Positions 45,701-56,763 of a DNA stretch of 64,000 nucleotides are shown one piece after another. The translations under genes and the position numbers were made by a program. This DNA is from Alitta virens (lineage: Eukaryota; Annelida; Polychaeta; Phyllodocida; Nereididae): positions 52,050,329-52,114,328 of the forward strand of contig OW028573.1 in NCBI GenBank assembly GCA_932294295.1. The letters are read 5' to 3'. Each line of letters starts with the position of its first letter. Within the stretch, counting starts at the first letter, position 1. The notes beneath the pieces are model-generated. The model was not told the DNA's origin. It was given only the letters and a program-made list of their open reading frames with translations, and searched no databases.

Positions 45701-48700
45701 ATATTACTTCAGCACAAGCGGAGTCCATGTGGATTCCAGAGGCTTACAATGCACATCCTGAGGAGAAAGGGTGAATACCAGCCTCCGCACCTATCTCCAC
45801 ACTTACCATGACTTACATACAATGCATACAACACACTACTCCAAGCTAGCCCATCATGATACATATGTAATGCCATGATTCTATCAAATTTGAATCATCA
45901 TGAACCATAACTAAATTGTGTAAAATTTTACTAACACTTTACACAATAACAAAGAGTTCACTTACTATGTGCAATTTGTTGCAACCCAGAATTACTATAA
46001 ATATCACCTGCAACCAGCAAGGAGTCCTGTAAATCTGATTAAAAACCTTTCATAGAAGCTACTTCAAAGAGTATACCTGGTATATAACACTGATAAAACT
46101 AGAGATAACACCTTAAATTACTCAATTTCTCCTTTGATATCAGTTTTATTAGGGGCTCTAACCACTACTGCCACTCGACCTCTTGTGAATAATTAAAAGG
46201 TTTAATATACACGATACACAAAATCTAGTTTTTTGCAAGAACCTTTTTTTTTTCAAATTGATGGAAAAATAATAAGTATCACAAGACTCATAGTTCAATA
46301 GATACATTCATCTACTTTCTCAAGAAATATGGCTCCCTCTAATGAACAATAGTTATCAGTCAATACATAATACCATAAATTCTGAAACCTAAATCTCTTG
46401 AACTTGGAACATGATAAACTATATAAGAAACGATGGACTCCAAAATTCTCTCAAGACATCTTGCTTTCACATTATCAAGAAATTTATACATTCTTGATCT
46501 ATGATAAATATATATGTATCACTCTTTTGGCAACAATATAGAAAGATGATAAGTGCAGTTGAGTACATTACCCTTTTATAAATTTCCTCCAAAATCTCAA
46601 ATTAAAGTGGTAACATCAATTTCAAAACACTCTCCATGGTTTGATTGGACATTACTAGCAGATTACACACAATTTGGAGCTTATACATTTTTTCTAAACT
46701 CTTGGAGAGTGACAACACAATTCCCAAAGGGCTTCGAGGCACATCACTCGAGTGACAATCAAGTCCATCTTTCCTTCTCAAATTTTCGCATGAAGAAACA
46801 CAAAATCTATGGTACAATGTTCCTCTATTCAATTCAGACACTACATGTTGTCAGACGATCAGCATTACAATGAAAACCCTGGCTGAATCCACTTGAAAAG
46901 AGTGCTTACAGAGCTTTAATTGAATATATCAAAGAGCTCAGGTAACCTTATACTTTATACCAGTATCACTTGCACCCACTCTTTGCAAATGCTAAATAAA
47001 ATACCTCTTGCCAAATGTGATGATAGTATTAGTTTTCAAAACTTTTCATATGCGTTGAGATTTATGTTGATGTTGAGACAAGAAATGCACAGCAATACAA
47101 AAAGAAAGATCCCTACTTTTCCCATTTTTTTAAAGCACTCTGCAGGTGAACTTTTGTCAAAAGTTGTTTTGCTTCGACTCTAACAGAAGACATATGTGGC
47201 TAAAAACTGAAGACAAACAGTCTCACCATCAATTGAAGTTTTTTTAAAACATAAATTCAACACAACTCAAGATCATGAAGATTCTAGGTCTACATCATCA
47301 CTTGTTCTTTCATTAAACATGTCTGACGAATAATGTCCATACCAACACATTCAAAAACAATCTAGTAATCCCTAAGAAAGGAGTAAGCACAATAAGGTCT
47401 CCATGGGTTACAAAAGAAGTGAATGCAAACAGGTGTATTTGCCAGTCTGGAAAAATTACACTTGCAACTTTCATCTCAAAGACATTTGGTTCCAGCAAGT
47501 CTCGATTTTCTAGACACAAGGAAAAGAGAAAATAAATGGACAGATTTTCAACTACCTATCCTTGATATTGCACACATTGGGCTGCAGTAATACAGCTCGC
47601 AAAAAATGCAAACAAATCTTGCGATGATATATTTGCCTAGCTTTAGTGACCAGGACTTATGTGAAGACATATGACAACATTCAATTCTGGAAATGTAAAG
47701 CATAGTAAACCATCTTTTGTGTTCTTCGAGAACTGTATTATGAAACGAGGTGCACAGAACGTGTGCTGATCTCAAGAATAAACCCCACATAGATCCAAGT
47801 TCTTTGATCTTCTTTTTTAATATTCACACACCCCAAACACTAGTTGTTTGATCCGGCTTCTGGCCCAGAAAAACCCAAGAGCTGTGTGACAGTTGCAAAC
47901 AGTCCCCAAGGATTCACCAGCCACATGATAATTCAGAATGCATGCTCCCATGAAAAACTTCATACAATGTTATCATCATGCCGTGGGGTTGCAGAATGAG
48001 GAACACTGCATTTTGAGTAAATTTCACCCCATTCCTAAAACTGCAACAATGACAGCAAATTTCATTGGGAAATGTAGTCTCTTAACAATTATTGGTTAAT
48101 CCGGTTTCATCAAACTTTGCCTTTTTCATTATTATCACGCAGAGGATAATTCCCATATGAATCTCATTAAATCTAGTATTACAAACAACAATGGACTCAA
48201 TTAGGAATTATCAAATGTTAAAATCAGCACAAAAATCAATAAGATCTGGGAATGGTCCTCATTAGCGTTGCACTTGCATCAACACAAGAGGGCGCTGAAG
48301 ATAATTCCTTTTAATTAGGTCACGAGTAGACAATAGAAAAGGCACAAGAGGGGGCTCTTAAAAGAGTTTGATTGACAGGTCCTGCATCAGCAACAGACCA
48401 CCATTGTTGATGTTGATGGCAGGGGTTGAACTGGGGTTCACAACATCAAAGGAGTTCTCCAGACCTGTCTCATTTCCCCTATTGTTCTACCCTTCACAAA
48501 AGATCCTAGAAATAATCCTGAATCCTACATGACCTCTCTGGAGCTAAAAGTAGAATCCTCACTCCTCAGTCTAGAGATCTGCACTTGTTTCTTTCAGAAA
48601 TATAACATTTTCCATCGTAAAGCCTCTCATATCTACCCCAACTTGTAGAAGCATTCAGACTGTCTATATAGTAGTACACAACTGCTACAATCCCATCTCA

Positions 48701-51700
48701 TTAATCTTTTGTGGTTACAATACACCATTCATTTGTCACCAAACAGGAAACAAATCCACAAAGAACACTATTATCTGAAGAAAAATAACAGCTCAAGCTA
48801 CACTTATCAGTAATTACAGGTCTGAAGAATTCCATGCTGCGATTGGGTGACTAATGTAGGTAGAAATCAAATACCTCAGTGACTACCCAACAGCACATAT
48901 AAATAGCGTCAAATAAGTATAGTCACAGGTGGTATATATCCAACTAAAGAAGTTTGTTGCGAATTATGCCGAAGTAATCATCAGTAACATGGAATGAGCA
49001 GTAATTTCCATTCTCTACTTTAGACCAAAAGGGCAATTAGTGATGTTGTGCATAATAAAGAAAGTAATCTCTTAGTCATTATCTCTAATCTCTTAGTCAT
49101 TATCTCTAGGTAGCAAAAAAAAGACAGGATTATGATTAGCATATTTGTCTGCCAAGTGAATGACATAACCAATACTTTGCTTCAAATGGTTCCACTTATA
49201 ACTGTATGATCATCATTGAATCATACGTTTCTCAAGATCCAGAAGAAAGCACCAGGTAACTTTCATATAAGAGACCACATTTCACCTAAACCACGATCAT
49301 GATAACATACCTAAGTGATGATGGCAACAGCTTACATGATGTTTCAGCACCCCAGGTCCACAGTGTAGAGATCTATGTGTAATCCAGTATGCACTATCTG
49401 CATGGAGAGATGTGTGATGTTTGGAAGCCCAGCTCACATGTGAGAGGAGGGCTAAAAAGCAGGGATGCATGTATGACCCCCCCCCCCCCGTCTCAACTCA
49501 ACCCCCCCCCCCAAAGCCCCCACCAATGACAGAGCTACTGAGCAATGCCTAGTGCCACTCATAATTACAGGGCATGCCCAACGCCCAGACAGCAGTCTAC
49601 CTAGGCTACCTACCCCCAGGCTAACTTATATTGATGCTACAGCAGGACCACAACAGAAAATCAAGAGACAGTGACCTATCAGTTGGGTGATCATAGCATA
49701 CTTGGTGATTTGAATTACATGATGATGTTATAGGCCTGTTAATGGTGTATAAAAGCAGGAATGCGGTCAGGAGTTGGGAAACCATGGTAAACACAGACCA
49801 ATATAAATTGTACAGCACAGATATGTCAGTCAGCTATGTAAAAGATGCAGTGCTCATGTCAGAGCGATTTCTTCCAAGGAGCGATGCAGTGCTCATGTCA
49901 GAGAGATGCTGTTTTGTACTTACAGACCAGATTAGATCAAGATCTTTACATGAAAGTTTGCAATGCAAAAACCTCTTAATTGTCAATATAACCACCTTTC
50001 AAAAAGAGGAAAAACGAAGAAGTTCCAATTACAGGATTAGTAGTTAAAAATAACCTCCAACTCTCCAACTGAGCAATAAAGACACAGCTGCTCTTTCAGT
50101 TAACCCCTCTCCCAACCTCATCTACTAAACCATGGAGGTATTATAATACCTCCATGACTAAACTCAAGAGACATGAACTTATGCAAAAATGACACAGTTA
50201 CACACACCCTTAGCCAGGGCAGCAGGCTGTCGGCTCACTTCAAAGAAAAATAAACAAGTCCACGTGTTTGGGGCCCTTGGCAGTGGGATGGGGTTACCCT
50301 GCTCTAAAACCAACACCATTCTTGCAACGTCTTCACATAAATATCTGGCAAATTGTTATCATTCTCAGGATCTCCCCCAGACAGACACAAATCTTGGCAT
50401 TTTGACACCACCCCCAGCAGCTATTAACAAAAATAGCAAGCAGGCAATAGGAGACAAAAAAGAGATGCTTAAAAACTAGCAAGGGTTAATTTGTCTAAAG
50501 ATGACATTATATTTTGTTTATTGTGCGAACACATGATCTCTGTAGTCTAGTGGAACAGTTCTACACATAAGAGTGAGCCAAGTCTTAAATACTAAACTGT
50601 TTAAAATGCTTATGAAATAGACTCAGATACTAATCTGAAACTGAAAGTTCCATAATGCTGTACACAATCTATATTATGCTATATATCCTTCCCTTTTATC
50701 TATCTGCCTACAGTGTTAGCCTGTTAATATACATCTCCCAGGGCAATCCACTTACCCCACGCAGCTTGCTAAGCGAAGATGGTTAAATAAATAAAATTTA
50801 TAAAAATGGAGAATTTAGCAAAGATACTAAATATAGCTAAATATATCCTTATTTTATAAATGGTGACCTTCTCTTTTACTTTTTTGCTTTCTACAAGGAG
50901 AAAAAAAAAGTAAATTTTCCTTGGCAGTCATCAGTTATCATAACACTGTCAGACATTTTCCCATCCACCACTGCTAAACGGATTTTTAATAAACTGACAT
51001 CTATCCAGCAACACTGACAACTGCAGCTTGATAGAATGTCAAAACAAGCCGTCGCTGCAAAACGTCAGATGGCAGCACCTGTCAGTATGTGCAGTGACTC
51101 ATGCCCTGCCAGACTCATCTTTATCATGTCAAAATATCGTACTAGGATAGATTCACATTAGACAGGCAATAAGAAACCCCCAAGACTAACCAATAACTTC
51201 GATATTTTGTCATCTAGCCAATAAATAAGTAAAACTTGCAGGAACAGTGAAGAAAATACAGAATCACGAAAATAGACTCCGGTCAATGGAAAACATGACG
51301 ATTATATTGACAGGCTATCGTGTATACAATGGAATATACAAAACACAATGGAATAGAGCCCTATAGAGACGTTATATGACATATAGCGACATATAGCATC
51401 ATTACACTTTGATTACCAACCTTATTGATGTACATATCAACCAAAAACCTCCTCTACACAGCAGATTTAAATGGCCTAACATAACAGCCTACCAATCCAC
51501 ATTGTAATATCTGGCACCAAATCCATGTTATTTTCGCTCTATCTCCACTAATTTCGGTGTCACAACAATGACTAATCCTCGCACAAAGAATCAGCAACAT
51601 GCTTACCAGGATAAAATGTGGTACATTCGTCATATCTCTGAGAACATCCTGCTTTCTCTGCTCCATGCTAAGTTCGTGGGCTCTCATGGGTCGTTCATAT

Positions 51701-54518
51701 TCAAACTGGTGGCGGTTTGATGGACTATTGGTCAGGTGACCTAGTTAGGCTGAACATCTGCTGCAGCAGGTTGCTGCTGAGTCTGACATGCTCTGTTGGT
51801 CAAAGACCCTTAGATGGAAGATATACTGTAAGAAGGCAAGGGGGGTAAAATAGCAAGGGGGTAAATAGTGACTATAAGGGTGACCTTACTCAGCAGTCAT
51901 GCTCTATTGATAAATGACAATAACAAGTCATTGATGTGTGTTGGCATAATTAGATGCATCTATAGATAGATGACAACATCAAACACCACTTTCTTTTCAA
52001 TAGATGTCTAATTAGCAAATTGCTGCATAGGTTGTTTCTCTTTAGAGACTTGATGGTTCCTCTACAAAGCCTTGCAAATAAATTCATCCATGATTCCGGC
52101 CACAATGTCTTTGATATAATGAATTTATAATGCCATCAAAATTGTTCCAAATACTTGGCATAAAGTCACAATTGTTCATTCCATACAGCTCCACGTCAAC
52201 AAAAACCAATCTGTGAGCAGTTGTGAGATGTTCAACTATTGCTGTCAAGTTGTCAACTGTCAAATACTGGAGGCAAAGTCCAATTCAAACAACACGGCAA
52301 TTGCGACACACCTGTTAATTGGTTGGTCATCTCCAGAACTGACCAATGGCAGAGCTATGCTATAATCTCCTAAGGCATGATGCATGACCCATATCATTTA
52401 TCATAAACTTAAAAACAAACACTTCAAAAAGACTGTCCTTTTCAATAAGCCCGCACCTGTCAACAGCATCACCTTTGATGTTTAACAGCTGATAGATAAT
52501 TAATAGCCACTATATTGATAATATGAAACATGTATATATACCATGTTAAAAGCATATAGAATGCCATTGTTTTACTAAGATACCATTAATGGTCCATTAT
52601 ATAATAGCTAACTAGGTGGTTAAGATGCCAAATGATTATGCAAAATGCCAATAATTACATATCTTCATTCATAGGTCCTGCAAAATCGAATAATTCCTCC
52701 ATACTACGTTACTTCAATTATGTCCTGCATCAGATAATATGGTTTTGAAATGTACAAGAAACATCAGAGAGAAAACGTTCACCAAATACTCAATATATTA
52801 TATAAGTAATCGTAAATACCAGCCTTTTCAGAACAATTAAATGTACACTTCTTCAATTCATGTATCCTGCCATCTCCACAAGTTTGGCCCCAATTCATAG
52901 CATTTAACATGTTTAAGACTTGTAAGTAAGACCATGGATGTATAAGACATTATGCCACATTAAATTGCCTACCTCTGTATCCATGAGTAATATGTCTTGT
53001 TCAGCTGTTAAACCTGTCAACCGACAAGCATGTCAAAATGATGAAGAGCACATGTCAAGCACAAAAAACATCCAAGTGTAAGAGGCGCACGAGCCAAGAA
53101 ATGTTCCACATGACATACAAATAGCTGATGTTCTGAGGTCTATAAATCTTAAGAATAACGTATAGCACATGTTCAAAATGTGCTGTCTCCCATGCATAAG
53201 CTCATGCATACTCTTGCACTGGGACAAAATGCTGCTGCGAACACCTGTCATCCTTTTTTTAGCGACCCCTAAGGTCACACTCAAAATTTAAATTCAAACC
53301 ACATTGGGAGTTTTTTGTTGTTGTGGTTGGGAGGTTTTGTAAACAGGGTAGGTGTTATTGTATATCGATACACGATAAATCACATGAAGTCAGCATATTG
53401 ACAATATTTGGTATATTATTATGCATTATTTGAGTACAAACACTGCTGTACTTAATAAACTAATTTGTGATGATGATAAGAGATCATCACATGTTGTTTT
53501 TGATGATTAGTCATGCAATTACCCAAACATGTAAAACATTCCCATCATAATGACTTGTCCGTTTTATGACGCCAGATAGTCAGACTTTATCAAAATGCAG
53601 ACATCGGGTGGAGTCAAGTTTTCTATGAAATGTTGGCGTACATGTATAATTACAAGTATAATACAAGATACTACATTTGTAGCACCACCTTTTAATTAGA
53701 ATTTTATATATCACTAATGTGTGTGTAATATTTGTGACTATTTTCATTGCCAAGTGCACTTAATGCACCTATGCAAGTTCTAATGATTCATATATACACC
53801 AGAGCCGGGCCCAGACTAGTCTATAAAATCACACTGGCATTTTGAGTGACACAGACAGCTGGATGGAAATAATTTTCATTGCAATGCAGCCAAAACAATA
53901 ATCTATACTATGCATCAGCTGATAACAATGTGTGAGAGATATAAACAGACTGAGCTAAACAGCGACAGTGCAGTCGATAACAATTCATCCTGTACAAGTG
54001 AACTAAAAGAATAACATCTGAATTAATTAAGAACTAAAAGAATTACATCTGAATTAAGTCACACACCAGGTGAAACATTGTTTCATGAGTGAACACAAAA
54101 CACCAGTAATTCAATATATAGGCCTACATTATGCAGAACTGAATTGTCTTCTTTTTTTTTTCTCAATGTCATTTTAATAACTAGACAGCTATCACCACTA
54201 AGAGCTACTAAAGATAGCAAAGGTCGCCCATTTCTTTATCAGAATGATCAGTCAAATAGTAAAACATTCCATAGATAGTATAAATATGAAGCTTAATAAT
54301 GAGTCTTACAACTAATTTATTAAGAGAAAAGCTACCTGTTGGCGATGGGTCTGTTGCATGCGTAGCATCTCAGACTCGATGATCCTGATGCGGTGCAGTC
54401 TTGCTTCATGTCTCTGGGCAATCTGATCACTGGTGCCCAAAGTCTCCTGCATGTGCTCCCTCAGTCTCTGTGCTTCATACTCCAGCTGCCTCCTGTTCAT
54501 GTCAGTCTGCAGGTTATA
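33720..54518 (-). CDS. apc: Adenomatous polyposis coli (APC) protein, 5' end missing from window
   Basis: APC is the scaffold of the beta-catenin destruction complex and also binds microtubule plus ends and polarity proteins. Seven exons in gene order: 54336-54518, 44205-44391, 43406-43542, 43180-43297, 42705-42971, 41935-42036, 33720-41701; all phases agree and 2991 residues are visible. The first exon here (YNLQTDMNRRQLEYEAQRLR) matches human APC near residue 200, so about 200 N-terminal residues with the first coiled coil are missing. LGTKVEMVYSLLSMLGTHDKDDMSR and RQSGCLPLLVQLLHG are nearly identical to human. The armadillo region ends near 40899. The last exon has 7982 coding bases, as in vertebrates, where one giant terminal exon carries most of the protein. 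Total length would be about 3200 residues (human 2843). It converges on SRP19, its neighbour in human too. Confidence 0.97.
34119..34130 (-). other. apc: APC EB1-binding SxIP motif
   Basis: The residues KSQIPG lie in a basic, proline- and serine-rich stretch near the C-terminus. SxIP motifs in such a context bind the EB1 homology domain at growing microtubule ends; human APC has one at the matching place. Confidence 0.75.
34304..34340 (-). repeat. apc: GAAGCT hexanucleotide repeat coding Glu-Ala in APC
   Basis: A short tandem array of GAAGCT-type hexamers encodes an alternating Glu-Ala stretch (DEAEAEAEAAE) in the C-terminal part of APC. Such arrays expand easily, so length is likely variable. 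Confidence 0.75.
34600..35760 (-). other. apc: APC basic domain
   Basis: The deduced protein here is dominated by Lys, Pro, Ser and Thr, with many KTP, KPP and KKD blocks and almost no hydrophobic runs. It matches in place and composition the basic domain of human APC that binds microtubules directly and nucleates actin. Sequence identity is low, so the call rests on position and composition. Confidence 0.6.
36987..39650 (-). other. apc: APC 20-aa beta-catenin repeats and SAMP (Axin-binding) motifs
   Basis: Nine segments match the 20-aa repeat pattern (F/Y-x-x-E-G/D-T-P-x-x-F-S-R-x-S-S-L-S-S-L). Approximate positions in protein order: 39599-39650, 39270-39327, 38982-39030, 38627-38680, 38205-38265, 37775-37832, 37574-37632, 37264-37320 and 37070-37128. 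Repeats 2, 8 and 9 are near consensus (CFSRVSSLSSL, CFSRNSSLSSL, NFSRNSSLSSL). Repeats 1 and 4 lack the FSR core. Repeat 5 replaces a phospho-acceptor serine with Ala (DDALSNL). Three AMPK-containing SAMP motifs lie at 38399-38424 (SMAMPK), 38030-38062 (AAAMPK) and 36987-37020 (NAAMPK), interleaved as in vertebrates. Confidence 0.85.
39736..40065 (-). other. apc: APC 15-aa beta-catenin-binding repeats (three copies)
   Basis: Three motifs occur in the giant exon: HPINYSLKYADG (40026-40065), MDQPTNYSIRFAEQ (39798-39830) and SDQPINYSTRFQES (39736-39770). They match the human 15-aa repeat pattern (P-[TI]-[ND]-Y-S-x-[RK]-[YF]), which binds beta-catenin constitutively without phosphorylation. Confidence 0.9.
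40899..43297 (-). other. apc: APC armadillo repeat region
   Basis: Exons 43180-43297, 42705-42971 and 41935-42036 and the start of the giant exon encode repeated helical units. Blocks such as MALTNLTFGDG, ASVLRNLSWRADLASKKTLREVG, ILSALWNLSAHCSENKADICAVN, IVSNACGTLWNLSARCPEDQ and HSKHKMISMGSAAALKNL are close to human. The groove binds ASEF, KAP3 and other cytoskeletal partners. This is the best conserved part of the protein. Confidence 0.95.
45039..45217. mobile_element. hAT-type MITE
   Basis: A 179-base element with perfect 15-base terminal inverted repeats, CAGGGCCGGATTGGG on the left and its complement on the right, is flanked by a perfect 8-base direct duplication TTTACTAG (45031-45038 and 45218-45225). 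CAG-starting ends and an 8-base target duplication define the hAT superfamily. It is too short to encode a transposase. It lies in the 9.9 kb APC intron 44392-54335. Confidence 0.92.
45299..45349. repeat. 25-base tandem duplication
   Basis: The unit AATGTGCAGATTTAAGATGA... is repeated twice in tandem with no visible mismatch, just downstream of the hAT MITE in the APC intron. The near identity suggests a recent slip. Confidence 0.85.
45350..54335. other. Long APC intron, no exon recognised
   Basis: Intron 44392-54335 holds only short open frames without recognisable similarity. It carries the hAT MITE, two C runs (49477-49489 and 49502-49512), a 21-22-base tandem duplication at about 49064-49108 (TAATCTCTTAGTCATTATCT), two copies of GATGCAGTGCTCATGTCAGA at about 49844-49909, and a 29-base tandem duplication at about 54002-54058. 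An alternative or extra exon cannot be excluded. Confidence 0.5.
49477..49512. repeat. Paired C runs
   Basis: Thirteen C (49477-49489) and eleven C (49502-49512) are separated by 12 bases. On the minus strand, the APC coding strand, this is a G-rich block able to form a G-quadruplex in the pre-mRNA. Confidence 0.8.
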
Positions 54519-55005
54519 CTGCAATAGAGAAAATAGAACTGATTATTTAGGACATTTGTTTATCTACAGTGATGATTATCAATTATCATTGCAATGTGAT
54601 ATTGAATGTAAGCTAATGTACTTGTGTTTTCAACACGCTTTCCATACAAGATATGAGGGCACAGTAATACACGAGGTGGCAGCACGAGGCAGTGCAAGAC
54701 CACCACTTTATTCTTCGCTGTAGGTTGTTTGGGTTGAGGCAAGTCAGGGATGCAATTATTTTTGCAGCCTAATCACGTAAAAAAAAAATCAGTGTTAATA
54801 AAATATCAAATTTCACTAGTATTTTGCTGTTGATATGCTACCGAAAATGGAAGTGCGTTGTTTTTGCAACAGGCCATCATGCAAGTTTCACATCTGCTAA
54901 TATCAACATCTAACTCCGCTTAATTGAATCTTGTGCACTGGAGACATAAAGCAAGTCCATGTCAGGAAAAGAAGATAGGGCCACTTTTCAAGGCCAACAC
55001 TCCAG

Positions 55006-56099
55006 TCAAGGTCATATTTCTGCTAATATCCGAGGCAGTGAGTGACCTTTCCTCAAGGTCACGGTGTGCCCAGGAGGACCGGAAAAGGTCATGTGACCAT
55101 GACTTATCATTCCTAGCCTTCCCGTCATACCCTCCACTCCACGTGACCTTCTAATTCTCATTTCCTTTCCCCATAAGCCCTCCCATATCCTCGTTCAGTT
55201 CTCCTCATGTATCTCCTTGCAGTTACAGACTGAGCCCCTGAGGCATTGACTAACATGGCAGATTACATTATAAGTCTTCGACTCAGCAAAGGCCTATATA
55301 GACAACTAAACAGTATTTAATATCCTCTTCGTTGTTCCTTGCTATTTGCGCGACCTTTACATGGAGTCACGTCTATAGGAACAGGAATTTTATATCCACT
55401 ATGCAGAGAATATCATAAATAAACCAAGACAGTTTACATACATCAGAGTATATATAAAGTTGTTTAGTGCTAGTCTGATGTTCACTATTCATAGAGTTGG
55501 CACATTTGAAGTTATTAGAAATCTTGTCTATAAATTCATTGGGAGTCATTGTTATATTTGTACGAGCAGGTGATATACTTTGTACTGTTGTTTTGTGAGT
55601 TCGTTTTTACAGTGCCATACAATAATACTCAGTAGTTAGGTCGTTATTAGAAGGATGTGGACCCCCATATATTGTACCTATTGTATGTGTGTGTGTCTGC
55701 AATAAAGATTAATAATAATGGATATCTAAGACATCATTTTTTGTCTTTATTATTATTTAATAATAAAGACAAAAAATGACGTCTGAGATATCCAACAATC
55801 TCAAACAACATTTAGAATTGCCGACCGGAAAACCCAACCTGATACAAATGTTCTCTTCAGCAGATATAGCATGATCCATGCATGATCCCAGTGGGGTCTT
55901 GAATAGGTCATGGAGATATGACAAGATATCTTTGTTGATGAACTCTTGTCATGACCTTTGGGTCGAGATATGCCCTGACTATGCTGACTATGCACCCAGA
56001 CTAGACACCTGTCCGTCCCTTGTGACACTAGTTGACCATCACTGACCTCTGCAGATGACCACATGATCTCCACTGTCACAATGACTGATGGACAGGTCA
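55006..56099. promoter_or_regulatory. Cluster of AGGTCA nuclear-receptor half-sites
   Basis: AGGTCA or its complement occurs at 55009-55014, 55043-55048, 55056-55061, 55086-55091, 55144-55149, 55905-55910, 55952-55957, 56043-56048 and 56094-56099. Two have the extended TCAAGGTCA form favoured by monomer-binding ERR, NR5A and ROR receptors. The pair 55043-55061 forms an everted repeat with a 7-base spacer. It may be an enhancer upstream of APC. Confidence 0.35.
55720..55793. repeat. Near-perfect 37-base palindrome (hairpin)
   Basis: The arms 55720-55756 and 55757-55793 are complementary except at a few positions, with blocks GGATATCT, GACATCATTTTTTGTC and TTTATTATTATT. No loop is left between them. 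It could be the trace of a short foldback element or a hairpin-forming RNA. Confidence 0.8.
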
Positions 56100-56729
56100 T
56101 GAAAATTCCATGTCTATCTGATTGCATAATGGCTCTGTTGGGAATTAACAAAGGGACCAGTGTAACTGATAAAAGGTCCTATTAAAATGCAATAGAGACA
56201 TTGTTATGCAGAATCCAATGAGGCTTAGCAAAGCCTGTCTATTTGATCTGACTGATGTGAATGACTCAGATCACCAGGGAAATGGAGTATTGCAAGGGGC
56301 CGGACTATCTCCTAGGTATCTTGTCCATCCAGACATCAACCCAGTCAATGCATGGCTATCGTTGGGACCATCACTTGATGACCAGCCATTCAGACTGCAA
56401 TCCTCTATGAGGAATTTATCAGAGTCAGTCATGTCCACATCTCATTTCTCCTGACCACACAAACCACCACTCAGTCTGGGTCCGACGAGTAGTCTGATCG
56501 TCTCCCTTCGTGCCTATCAGCATTATTTTCCTTGGTAACCAGTGTCTGGTGAATGCTGTTGACTGATACTGCCCTGTTGGACACCAAAAACACATTTGAT
56601 ACAGCAATATCATCAGCATTACGACCATCCTGTTATGAGCACATCCATTATACTGCTACTAGACTGATTGAAGCCAAGTCACAGACAGATGAAATACAAA
56701 CTTTATAGGACAACTGTCAAAATGGTCAA

Positions 56730-56763
56730 ACCATGGAGACAAGTCTACTTTTGTCTCCATGGT
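56730..56763. repeat. 13-base inverted repeat with 8-base loop
   Basis: ACCATGGAGACAA at 56730-56742 is the exact complement of TTGTCTCCATGGT at 56751-56763, with an 8-base loop. It is a stable hairpin candidate outside any gene. Confidence 0.85.

Noticed and set aside
46553..46873. 106-codon plus-strand frame in the APC intron
   Set aside because: No recognisable domain, no splice or promoter context and AT-rich codons like the surrounding intron. Such a length is expected by chance in several kilobases.
55440..55719. Possible 3' end of a non-LTR retrotransposon
   Set aside because: The AATAAAGATTAATAATAAT tail is suggestive, but no reverse transcriptase or endonuclease motif is readable upstream, so I did not annotate it.
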